This document shows, piece by piece, positions 37,559 through 47,985 of a DNA stretch of 64,000 nt. Numbering within the stretch: the stretch's first letter is position 1; each line of letters starts with the position of its first letter. This DNA is from Acridotheres tristis (Eukaryota; Chordata; Aves; Passeriformes; Sturnidae): contig CM072887.1 of NCBI GenBank assembly GCA_037013685.1, positions 42,273,154 through 42,337,153 on the forward strand. Direction: 5' to 3'. A model generated the notes under the pieces. The model was not told where the DNA came from, made no database searches, and saw only the letters and a program-made list of their open reading frames with translations. The position numbers and the translations under genes were made by a program.

Positions 37559-39949
37559 CTGAAAATAACGAGATAAACTGAAGTTGGTCTTGACTTTGCA
37601 AGAGGTAACATTTTAAAAAGTGAGATATAAATTATGTTGCTTAATACAAAAAAAAATTTCACTCTGGGGACAGTATTGCAACACACAGAAAATAAACAGC
37701 CACCTCCACTTCACTGATACACAGCCCAGCTTACCCAAACATTTTAAAATTGCAAAGCATGCTAAATTGCAAAGAAAAAATTGCATAGAAAGAGAAAAGA
37801 GCATTTGTCAAACCCTAATTTCATTTCAAACTGTCAAAACAGCTACTGTTGGTAATCTTGGATGACTAACGTGAGAAACTAGATAACCCAGTGCCCCACC
37901 CTCTTTCCACAATCTGTAACTTGTATTAACATAACAGCATAGCATTCTTCCCTCTGTATTACCAAACTAGATCTCTCAGCAGTAAAAGACAGGAACCTAC
38001 TGAAAATATTTTAACATACAACCATCTAAATATAATCCTATCTCCAGCCAAGGCAAGTAGAAAATATTGCCTTTCTCCTGCAGTTTGAACAGGTGATCTG
38101 CAGATAAAGAGCTTAGGTGCAATGCCTGCCTACGTCCAGTATGAAGCTGGAAGTGGAAAAGCGAACTACCTCGGTTCAGTCATAAAAGTCAAAAGCAGCA
38201 AAAAAAATGGATGGTTTTGCCTCTCTGACCACTGCTTTGCTTAGTTCCTCGTTTGACTCTATTCATTTGCAAGAGTATTTCACAATGCACTTGAGTAATG
38301 GCATGTCAGTAAATGCCTACAAAAAGAAGACCATATTATCTTTCTTTCAGGAAAATGAAATATAAACCTTTAAAAATACTCTGATATCCACAGTAAGAAA
38401 ATACCAGCTACAAAGAATTAAGGGTTTGTTTAGTTCTAAGCTTCACATTATATCCTTGGCATATATGAATGAAATGATCTTTAATTGATCCAATAGGATT
38501 GGTGAAACAGTCTGGCATTCTTACAAGCATTCCTTCTTGTTACATCTAAGTGCTGCATGACCTGCTAAGGTAACCCACCGGGCATGCAAAACCAAGACAA
38601 TACATTCAGAGACCTCTCTAAATCTAGCTTTATATGAATGCTATATAAATTATAAATCAACTGTTGTGGACCCTAAGTGATGTTTAAATATCTATAATGC
38701 ATTAGAGCTCTTGATGATTTAAACATGTTTGCATAAATAATAAAAGATATTTCAAAGATCAATTTTGAAGATTGAAGTATTTCAGAGCTACCACGAAGAA
38801 GCAAATAATGCATTCCCACTGACAAAAGGCACAGTTTTGTAAAAACACAAGAGTAATAAGGCATCAAGCCTAGGCATTTCTATATCCAGCAGGCTCTGAA
38901 GCACTGTATTTCTGAATCCAACTCCAAAACGTTTCACTTTAAGGTAGCTAGGTACAGAATCTAGGGGGAAAACATCTGAACAGACAATATTAATGCCCTA
39001 TGGTCCCTTTTAAGATAAGTCCATCAAACTAAGTAACAACTGAGACTGAATTATTGGCTTTTCCCCATTTTCAAACATCCTGCATTATCCAGCTGCCTTC
39101 CTTTCTAGCAACGTAAATATTATGCAGTTACCTTCCAACTAAACAAACTTTCTTTAGATATTAGTAATCCACATGTAAAATAAAGTCTAAAGCAGCAACA
39201 TGAGCTAATCAAAACAACGAATTATGCCAGCTAGTAAGCAAGCTTCAAATCTGCTCGTGTCTAATCGGAGCAGAACTGACCAGAAGATAGTTTACTATTT
39301 ATGTGAAGAAAAAAAAAAACGGACAAACACAGAAATAGCAGGCTGCAGAGACAGATTACATGCTTCTCTTCCCTGAAGGATAGCTGATATAAGAAAGCCA
39401 TCTAGTGTTAACTTTCAGAAGTGAAAACTGCGCACAAAAGAGCTGGGGGAAAATTTACATGTGCAATTCTCTTTAACTTTGCATGTCTTTTGCATCATAA
39501 AAAGAAATAAAACTCGTTTCCTCCAGAAAAGACAGGCTGAAAGCAAGCATTCACGCTACCGATGTATTAAAATAATGCAGCACCAAGTACTAAGGTAGTT
39601 TACTGACCTACTTCGTGAACCTTAACAGCCATATCTGAAATTTGTCAGCTTCGGAGTTGCCTTTGTCAAGCCTGCGGAACGCTACTTCCCCCTTCGCAGG
39701 GGCTCTCCCAGCGCAGCCGAGCGCTGCCGCCCAGCACAGAAGGGCTGCGAAGCCCAGCATACAATCTGCGGCAAAGTTGAGCCCAGCTGGCTGCTATTTA
39801 ACGAATCGAAGTTTGGAGAACGGACCCCTGAACAGCTACCGGAGTAGTACAAGATAACAAAGAGCGCAAAAGGATGCAGCCTGCGCCTTGTATCCAGCAA
39901 CCAAAATAAAACAGGATTTAAATCATTTAAGGAAACTGCACGGCCTGAA
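37559..39949. other. intron 1 region of the minus-strand gene
   Basis: No supported exon was found, although phases imply one between 37,558 and 40,052. The base composition rises toward GC from about 39,640 as the CpG island is approached. Confidence 0.4.
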
Positions 39950-40051
39950 AAGGCTTTCCCTCTGTTACCCCAAGGGCTTGGCGGTCCCCGCTGCCCCGTC
40001 CCCGCTCTGAGCAGCAGCTTTCCCCTGAGACGTGCGATCGGGCAAACTTAC

Positions 40052-40174
40052 TCCGTAATTGCCATTATTCTTGGAGTGAGACTCGGAGAGGGGAGCGGGG
40101 TGCTCGGGCTGTCGCAGAACCGCTCCGCAGGTGACTGGCGACCCGGCGGACACCCCCGCCGCCCCCGCGGCCAT
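40052..40174 (-). CDS. probable first coding exon of the minus-strand gene
   Basis: The minus strand has an ATG in good context (GGGAATGGC, G at -3 and +4). It is followed by 41 codons, beginning MAAGAAGVSAGSPVTCGAVL and ending SHSKNNGNYG, then a near-perfect donor (GGA|GTAAGTTT). An alanine/glycine-rich N-terminus in a CpG island is typical of vertebrate first exons. The exon ends in phase 0. The 5' UTR would lie to the right within the island. An alternative leader exon with donor CAG|GTAAGG ends at 40,531. I do not recognise the protein. Confidence 0.55.
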
Positions 40175-40196
40175 TCCCTACGGGCGGATCGCATCG

Positions 40197-40207
40197 CTAT
40201 TTATATA
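40197..40207 (-). promoter_or_regulatory. TATA-like motif, minus strand
   Basis: TATATAAATAG on the minus strand matches the TATA consensus inside an otherwise GC-rich island. It ends only 23 bp before the proposed start codon at 40,174. A start site set by it would leave almost no 5' UTR. It may be coincidental, or may lie in the leader of a transcript started further right. Confidence 0.3.
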
Positions 40208-40530
40208 GGAGACGTGCGGGAGCGAGTCGCCCCGGCCGCAGCCACCCCACCCCAGCGCGGTGGGCACCGTGCGGCGACTGGGGCGAGAAGTGGGTGCCGC
40301 TGGGGAAGGGGGGCTCGCCGCTTCCCGCCGCTTCCCCACCCGCCCCAGCCCTCCGTCCTCCGGCGGAGCCCGGAGAAGCCGAGCCTCCCTCCCAAAGGCA
40401 GCTGAGGGAAGAGGAGATTGGTCTGTCCTCACAACACCCTCTTCCCTGAAGTGCTACGGAGCCGTTCCCGGGAGGGAAGGCACTCGCACGCCCGCGGGGT
40501 ACGGACGCGGAGGCGGGCGCCGCTCCTTAC

Positions 40531-40593
40531 CTGGTGCTGCCGCGGCCGCCGCTGCTGCCCGCGCTCCGGCTGCTCCGGCCGCGGGACCCCCAT
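40531..40593 (-). CDS. alternative minus-strand first exon
   Basis: A donor CACCAG|GTAAGG on the minus strand is strong. An ATG in fair context (GGAATGG) 63 nt upstream gives 21 codons, MGVPRPEQPERGQQRRPRQH then Q, ending in phase 0. The composition is arginine/glutamine-rich and may just reflect GC-rich DNA, so this could equally be a non-coding leader exon. It would be an alternative to the exon at 40,052-40,174, or skipped over it. Confidence 0.3.
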
Positions 40594-40940
40594 TCCCCCC
40601 GCGCTCACGGGCTCCGCTCCGCTCCGCTCCCCTCCCGCGGGACACGCCACCCGCGGGGCGCCGTCCGCCGGGGTGCTGCGGGCTGCCGTGAGCGCCGCCG
40701 CTCCTCCTGTCGTTCCCCCGCCACCCCTTCCTGGCGCTCCCCCGCGCTCCGCCCGGCGCTGGGTCTGGAGTGCGGCTCCGCCGCCGGACGGGAGGGCGGG
40801 GCGGCGGCGGGAGGGCGGGGGCAGAAGCAGCGACACTCACACCCGCGCTCCCGGCCCCGCACGCCCGCAGCCCCGCCCCGCCCGCCGGCCCCGCCTCCAG
40901 CGGCTCCGCCGGCGCGGCCCCGGGGGACCGCCAGCCCCGC

Positions 40941-40945
40941 ATTGG
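40941..40945 (-). promoter_or_regulatory. CCAAT box (inverted)
   Basis: ATTGG on the plus strand, within CGCATTGGCCACT, surrounded by GC boxes. This is a typical NF-Y site arrangement in CpG-island promoters. It lies between the two outward-facing donors, where a shared promoter would be expected. Confidence 0.45.
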
Positions 40946-41130
40946 CCACTCGCGCTGTCGCGCATCCCAAACCCCGCGCCCCGCCCCGCGCCCCGACACC
41001 GCCTCCCCGCCGCCTCTCGCCCGCTGCGGCGGGGCGCGGGAGGACATCCTCGGGGCACCCCGGAGACAGGCGGCCAGCTCGGGATCGGGAGTGAGCAACA
41101 GGTGGGGTGAGGGACGCAGCGAGGCAGAGC

Positions 41131-41170
41131 ATGAGGGGCCCTGGGAAGGGCCCTCCCCGGCAGCGAGCCG
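41131..41170 (+). CDS. candidate exon 1 of the plus-strand gene
   Basis: An ATG at 41,131 opens 13 codons (MRGPGKGPPRQRA) plus one base before a strong donor, CGAGCCG|GTGAGT. It ends in phase 1, which is what exon 2 at 49,855 requires. The short, basic, GC-rich N-terminus is weak evidence by itself. The exon may instead be 5' UTR, with translation starting elsewhere. A competing first exon is at 42,811-42,877. The transcript would be divergent from the minus-strand gene. Confidence 0.4.
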
Positions 41171-42810
41171 GTGAGTGCCCGGTCCTTCGGCCGGCCCGTG
41201 CCCCGCAGCTGCTGCCGTGCCCAGCCGAGAGCGGCAGAGGGACCCGGCACCTGCCCCTGCCCCGCACGGACACTCCGCTTTCAAGACCCTGGACAACGCC
41301 GCCCCGCCCCCGCCCTTGCCGCTCTGCCGCCCTCGGGCTGCTGAGACCCCCGGCTCCTTCTCGTGGGAGCTCCCGGTGGGGCGAGCAGCAGGGTGACTGG
41401 GACTCAGTGTCATCCTACCGGTTCTGCATTGCCTCAGCGAAAGTCCTTCTGAGAGCTTCTGTCTGGGCTTGCGGCAGGGATGCTGTGTCCGCACCCCTCT
41501 AGTGCATACTCTTTACCCACAATATGAAACCGGGGATACCTATAGAGAAGAAACACATGGTAGTAGAGTTCTCGGAATTGCCTTGTGTGCTCTGTCTCCT
41601 ATGTACCACTTTTAAGTTTCACGTGGGTCAGGAGCATGGAGCTTTCCCTCTGTGCAGCCCTGAACAGGTTAGTTTGCCTGCCAAATAAGCCATGGCTAGG
41701 TATCCACATTTCCTCCACCTCCCCCACACGTTCTGGTAAGCAAACGAAAGGCTGTTTCCAGAATTTGAATTTCCCTATTTCTATTCTGCGGGCTAGTTCT
41801 GCGAAGAACCATATCTGTAATCATAGGACCCACTTCTACATAGAGGTTGCAAAATAGAAGATGTTATCAGGGCTGGTGTAGCTGCTCCTATCTGCTACCC
41901 CAAATGATGAGGCCTGCAATACCAGTGGAATAAAGTCTACTCCTACAGCACCCTACAGAAACAATCCAGGATTCTTTTATGTTTTTCCAGTCCTCTCTTG
42001 CTTTCTTTCCCCTCCACCCATACCCACCTCTCATGGGTAAGTAACTTTCTGGTTGTACCAGTTCACTCAAGCTGGCAAGCAGGCTGAATGTTGACATTTT
42101 ACAAGTATTCCATTGCCTAGTAAACTTCTCCTCACTGACTACCTTTTGCTGGAAACAGACCAGAAGTGGAAAGGAACTGCCACGTATATGCAAAAGATCT
42201 AAATGCCAAATTTCGGGTTATTGCATTTAACTGTTCCTTCAATACACATTTTACAGCAAGAAATACAGTCCACAATCATAAATCCAAGCATAGGTTCACG
42301 CAGCCTTATTAGAACAAATTTCGAGGTGTCAAGATTAACAGCACTGGCAAGCATTCCATTCATTAGTTAGGGTCTGGATGCCCGCTTGAGTGTAATCGTT
42401 TTGGTTAAAACGTTATTTTAGAATGTTATCACTTCTACCCAAAATCACTAGTCCAGTTAGACAGCAGACTGTCTCTGGACTGACATGACCACGGAAATAA
42501 TATTATTATTGTCCTAACAAAAAGCCTCAGAAAAATAACCACAAGTGAAAGGAACGGTGTATTTTTCACTTTGTCCTGTTATAGGAAGGAACCTTCCTGG
42601 AAGGTTCATTCCTTTAAAACTGAACGAAATGACAAAATGACAGAAAATATAAATAGAAACAGAGGGAATCGGAAGAGGTGTGAGTGTGCACAGAGTACGG
42701 CAGGCAGTGCCTGCCTCTGATTTCCTTGCTGACCAAGTCCTCAGTTCTAGAGGGCTCTGGCTGCTTGTTCCGATGAGTCGCTCTCACTCCGAGTACAGAC
42801 TGTGCAGCAA
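41171..42810. other. non-coding between the two CpG patches
   Basis: Composition returns to ordinary after about 41,500. No supported exon, repeat or RNA gene was seen. Confidence 0.4.
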
Positions 42811-42877
42811 ATGCTGAATTTCCTTTCCTTGTTGTCTCCTGTCGCACGCTACATCTCCTGCGCCGAAGGGAAGCTGG
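42811..42877 (+). CDS. alternative plus-strand first exon
   Basis: An ATG at 42,811 in weak context opens 22 codons (MLNFLSLLSPVARYISCAEG then KL) plus one base, to a donor GCTGG|GTGAGC. It also ends in phase 1 and so is compatible with exon 2 at 49,855. It lies at the edge of the second CpG patch, where an alternative promoter is plausible. No way to choose between this and 41,131 from sequence alone. Confidence 0.25.
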
Positions 42878-43180
42878 GTGAGCAACGCACGGACAAGGGA
42901 AGCGGGGTGAGCAGCGCACGGAGAAGGGAAGCGGGGTGAGCAGAGCACGGAGAAGGGAAGCGGGGTGAGCAGAGCACGGAGAAGGGAAGCGGGGTGAGCA
43001 GCGCCGTCGCTCCCCGTGCCCCGGCAGGCCGGAGCAAGCCCCGGGAGCGCCGCCCGGCAGGAGCCGCCCGCCGCCGCCAGGTGTCCTCTGGCAGCCGCGC
43101 GGGGCCGCCCCGGGGCCGCCTCTCGCTCCGCTTTGCCGAACTCGCCCGTGTAGGGCCTGACCCAGCTCGGCTGAGGCTGA
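42840..43180. promoter_or_regulatory. second, smaller CpG-rich patch
   Basis: Dense CpG and GC-rich sequence (for example GCCGCCCGGCAGGAGCCGCC) stand out from AT-rich flanks. It contains the 29-bp minisatellite. It may be an alternative promoter of the plus-strand gene, or a GC-rich repeat without promoter function. Confidence 0.5.
42865..43002. repeat. 29-bp GC-rich minisatellite with a donor-like motif
   Basis: Four units of 29 bp start at 42,887, 42,916, 42,945 and 42,974, with a 22-bp partial copy before them. The core is AAGGGAAGCGGGGTGAGC. Each copy carries GGTGAGC, which resembles a 5' splice site on the plus strand. The units differ by one or two bases, so the array is fairly young. 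Confidence 0.95.
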
Positions 43181-46100
43181 TTTTCTCCCGTCTGCACCCT
43201 CAGTGCAGCTAAATGGTTCTTTTATAAGCTTGGCTACATTTCATGTGCAAACTTAGGAAGGCGGTAGCTCACTGCGCTAATAGCTGTAATATTTTGTATG
43301 CTAAGAACAATATTTGCATATACTTACTCTGTTTTCTTTTAAAGGCTCGTTTTATAAAGCACTTTGGATGCAAATCAGCTTCCCCTAAGAATATTTAGGT
43401 GTTTCACCTACTATTCTAAAGAACACTATGCTTAAAAAACCTGACATCTTATCTATAAGTCACGGCATTTCCTTATCCTCTGAAAAAATGCTACTCAGTC
43501 TCTACCGACTGCAGTGGTGAGATTAACTCCTTCCTGCACATAGGGTGCATTCACCCCTCTGCATACTGTCCTGTCTAAAGGGGCTTAATCTGAATGTGAG
43601 AAATGCTTAAGCGTTCTGCTGTGTGGTGCCTCTGAGGCTGACATCCATCTTTAAAGAACAAACTGTGGTAATGCCTGTGAATTAAAAAAAAAGTATTTCT
43701 CAGCTGACAGAATGTACTTCATGATGGAACTGTGATAACTGACTTACTTAACAGGTCTAAGGTCTAAACATTTACAGCCAACACACTAAATGGTGTTTAG
43801 GTTGCATTCCCAAAAATAATCATTACCTGTGTCTTGACAAGATCCAGCACACTGATACATATTAGGGTTTTGCTGTTAGGATAGTCTGGAATCCTGCTGT
43901 GATCACTGCTTTGCTTTCTTTTCTTTTTCTTTTTTTTTCTCCCTTCTTTATTTTTTTACTCTTTTTTTCCTCTCTGACTCCTTTTCCTTCTTACTCTCTC
44001 ACTCCTCCAGTATCATTCCTTTTGGCTTCCAGGCTACCATCTATGTACCCTCAGGGAGTCAACAAGAGAAGAACAAGGGCCAGGAACCAGAACACAGGTG
44101 AAAAGAGGTAAACAGAAGCTTCTTGCAATAATAAAGGAATATTCAAGCCTCAAGAGCACAGGAGCAAATGGGGCAAAAGGAATCTCTTGCCTAAACTAAA
44201 AACTGATTAACATACAATTGAAATAGGTGGGGGAAAAGAGGACACTGACTTTCCCTTCAGGTTCTCATTCTTGCAGGATGCAGATACTTATTTGAATTGC
44301 CTAGTGAAGGACACTCACTTGTCACAGATTTGAGATAAATCACAGCAGGACAGTTCAGCCTTTGACAATATGGACCCAGAAGTTATTACAACAGCTCAGC
44401 TACACAAATAACATGTAAGCAGAAATCAGACAGAAGACATCTCATAGGCTACAGGTTGGGCAGCTCCGATTAAGATGGGTGCCAACTTTTTCCTGCAGTA
44501 CCTTTTCTTCACTTCTCCTGTTCATATTTAGCTTCAAAGTACCCAGCTCAGTCACAAATGAAGCTAGTTTTCAGGCACTGTTAACACACAAGGAATTGTT
44601 CCAACATCGCCTACTAACTGTTTGTTTCCAGTGACATAAAGACAACGCTAACAACAAAAGTGGACTTTTTTGTTCATTCTTAGGGAAGTGGGTCCAACTG
44701 GGATCCTTGGAAGTGGTGTGGGAGGTGGAAAAGACATCCGGTAGCTGCATGACGAGGCTCGTTTTGCTGACACAAGGCACTCAGGAATAGGCGAGCTGAA
44801 GAAAGTTTAGGTTTGTTTCCTCAGCCTTGGGCACAAGCCTTGAATCCAGATGAAGTAAGTGCGTGCTGAGCACAAAATTTCACTGATGCATAAAGATGTC
44901 ATCTCACTCACAAATCTTTTTGCTGAGGTTGCTCAGTATTTCCTGATGCAGTAAATGAGGTGAGGTGCTCTATTTGGGAATTCTGGCTAGGTCCTTGGAG
45001 CAACTTCAACTCCCTCTGGTCAACCAGAGGAAAGCTGTGACCAGTAGCAGCAAGGCAACCCCTGGCTTCGCATGCTCCGGGTGAATCACTGCGCCATCCG
45101 CAGGCTGGTCCGAAGGTCAGCACTGCAGGCAAATCCCCAGAGTCCATATTTCCATAGATTCAGCAACTCTGGAGCCACTCTTGTACACCTGGTGAGCACA
45201 AGAGCTCCCATTCCAGTAACCACTACGATTTGTAAGTTTATTGTACCTCAGAGTTGGCTGAGTGGATTTTGTTCTTCTAACCTCAAGCTGCACTTTCATT
45301 TGGACATTTTGTGGGTAAAACCATGTACTCACACTCTACAGAGTGCTTATTTTACATGTTGCTGTTAAAGTGCAAGCAGAGTTTACCACAATACTAATAT
45401 TTCATCCCAGTGGCTTCCCTAAGATACGAGCAATTCAGTGAAACAAAACATCCTCTGTATCCTCTGAAACTACTTTTGAAAGCCCAGATGGCAGAAAATA
45501 CCATTGGTTTTAATTAGCAATATCCTTCACATGAATCCCCTATTAACCAAAAGAGCATACTATATTTCATCTCTCTTCCTCTAGTTTACTTACTACTGCC
45601 TTTCTTCTCTGTGGTTTACCAGCAGGAAACCACTGGAGGGGATGTATCCAGATAAGATTAAACAACATAATATTATCATCTTTACTGTAACCAGGCTGAT
45701 AGCTTTTTTTTGCTAAATGCTGAAATGAGATTCACAGCCATTTTGGCTTCCATTCACTGTGGAAAGAAACCATTCTTATAAATCCACACTACTTCACTAA
45801 TTCCTGAACTATTTCATTTATGACAGGCCATTTTATTTTATTTATTTATTTATTTTCACTGAAATGCACTTCAGACAGTAATCCAGGTTCACGCTAGTTG
45901 AATGCAATAGGAAACAGAAGCAGGGTATTCTGGAAGTGGATGTATCTCCAAGGGTAAGACTGTTTTAGAGCAGGGGCAGCTGTGGGCACTGCTCTGCTGA
46001 GGAGCTATTGGAAAGTCACCAAGTGGCTTCTTTCTAGTGGCAGTGGGACAAGAGTGTGCCTGGCTCCATATATTTCTACCTCAGCTTTCCCCTGAGGGCC

Positions 46101-47504
46101 TTTTAATGGACACAAAACCTCAAGAGCACAGATGAGAAAAAAGAGAGGCTGATAGAAGAAGGAAAAAAGATGGTTTTTTTTCTTGCACCATGCTGATTTC
46201 ACTGTACCTTGGATATTCCCAGTAAGAATTCTTTATGCCTTGTCATGCTGGGTAATGCATAAACTCCCTGCAGCAGTGTGAGTAGAGTTGCATAAAGTCT
46301 GTGGCATTTTCAGCCATTGTATACATCACTTTTCACTGAGACTGGAGCAATATTAACCAATAGCTAACATGGATGGTCAGTTTCTACTTGCAAAGTCTCC
46401 CACAGTTTTTTATGGGATCAGTACTGCTCTGCAGTTCTGGAAGAATGCTGCTGTGGTCTTTATCAGAAACCTTCAGTGTCTTGAAAAGACGTCTTTAATC
46501 CCTTAGCTGTTTCACAGATACTGAGACCGCATTAATTCCCAAGGAATTTCTCCTGCCAGGTAACAGAAAGTTCACCCAGTAAGGGAATCTCCTCACTGTA
46601 AATAGGTTGCAATATCCAAATGCTGAGGAGGGAGAGGAAAGAACTGGAGTAAATTGGCATGACGAGGCATGTGAATGAAGTCAGCCAGGGAGAAGAGACA
46701 GTCTAGGCATCAAAAGACAGGCTGCTTCGGCACATCTCCAGGGCAACTTCTGCTGGCAGCTCTCTTAATGTCTGTATCTTAGGTCAGGCATACTGATAAT
46801 ATGCACTAAAATTCCATTAGAATTATCACTGAGTTCAGTTCTTAACATGACCACTCCTCTTCTTTTTTTGGATTTTTTTTCAGTTACTATTAATTTGAAA
46901 AGCATTTCTTCTGGGACTGACATTTTCCATACTTGGTATTAGCACGTGACAAGTTTTGAAAGATGAAAGAAAATCAGCAGAGCAATTAAAGCATGTAAAG
47001 ATTATTTTTCACATGGCTTGACCAAAACTTTTGCACTTGACGTAACTCAAAAAAATCTGAAGTTAGAAACTAAACAAAATTATTTAAAAAAAAATACTTA
47101 GGTCTTAAGAGAAAAATGTCCAGAGCTAATTTTTAAAGAAGTCTGAAGGTTTTGGCATTTCTTATTTGGCAGTTTTACTATGTCTGTTAAATTTTCATTT
47201 TAAGATGCTGTAATGAGATATAATTGAGTGGGTCATTTCTCAGATGGAATAAAAGATTGTATATAGTTAAACTAGATAGTTCTTTCAATAACTGAGGTAG
47301 GATGAAGAAGAGAAGGCACTATGAAATCACTATTGATCTCACTACACCAAACTGATTTATTTGGGAAAGACATAAGACAGTGCTGAGAAGTATGGAAAAT
47401 CCATTGATAGATAGAGAAATTGATCTTTGTTAAGGACATCCTACTGGAAGAAAATTAGTTAATACTTTCTCAATGTTCCATAAAGTCCTAGACCTTAAAG
47501 CTCC
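43181..47504. other. non-coding, probable intron of the plus-strand gene
   Basis: A CT-rich tract lies at about 43,910-43,990 and a (TTTA)n run at 45,826-45,856. No supported exon, repeat family or RNA gene was recognised. Confidence 0.4.
45826..45856. repeat. (TTTA)n microsatellite
   Basis: A run of TTTAT/TTTA units around TTATTTATTTATTTATTTTC. Short and imperfect. Confidence 0.85.
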
Positions 47505-47985
47505 AAAGGCCCATTTTTGATAATCTACTCTGACCTCCTGTATATGACATGTCATTGAACTTCTATGAATTAATTTTTGTTTCAATTATGTGTCTTGTAG
47601 AAAAATTTCCAGTCGTTCTATACATATTCTCACTAAAAGAAAATTCACTGAAGTCCTTGGTACATTGTTTCAATTACTTTCACTGTTAAAAATGTGTGCC
47701 TTATTCCTGGTTTGAACTGTCTACCTTTCAGTTAATGTATCTTGTTATACTTTTGTCCACTATACTGAAAAGTTCATTCAAGCTGTGTGCTCGGTGATGG
47801 TACTTACTGACAGTAACTGTGTTACTCCTCAGTCAGTTCTTTTATAAAGGAAAGAGATACGGCAATGAAAGTTTTCTGCTATGATCTGGTTTTCATTTCC
47901 CATAATAAGTTTCATGGTTTTTCTCTGAATTGTTTTCCCTCTGAGCTCATTCTAAATTCCTGAAATGTATCAGAATGTAGATGTC
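47505..47985 (-). repeat. ancient CR1-type LINE fragment
   Basis: The plus strand reads like the complement of the old amniote CR1 3' region: TCTGACCTCCTGTATATGAC, then AATTACTTTCACTGTTAAAA, ATGTGTGCCTTATTCCTGGT and a GTTATACTTTTGTCC segment. It is collinear with the family but far more diverged than the CR1 copies in the left half. The ends are approximate. Confidence 0.6.

Larger units (their letters stand above)
39950..41400. promoter_or_regulatory. CpG island, probable divergent promoter
   Basis: CpG dinucleotides are dense here and nearly absent on either side. GC boxes (GGGCGG) occur at about 40,794-40,820, and CCCCGCCCCG at about 40,870. An inverted CCAAT box lies at 40,941. Splice donors point left on the minus strand (next to 40,052 and 40,531) and right on the plus strand (after 41,170), so transcription probably starts in both directions. 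GC-rich long open frames in all six frames over the island are by-products of composition. The CpG-island promoter is well supported. The two-way reading is inference. Confidence 0.85.

Noticed and set aside
40418..41494. Very long GC-rich open frames on both strands (up to 346 codons)
   Set aside because: They lie in the CpG island, where stop codons are rare. They overlap in all frames, are Pro/Arg/Ala/Gly-rich without domains, and are interrupted by strong splice donors.
42784..43197. 137-codon minus-strand frame with repeated peptide units
   Set aside because: It is the reverse reading of the 29-bp minisatellite and adjoining CpG-rich DNA. The peptide repeats follow from the DNA repeat.
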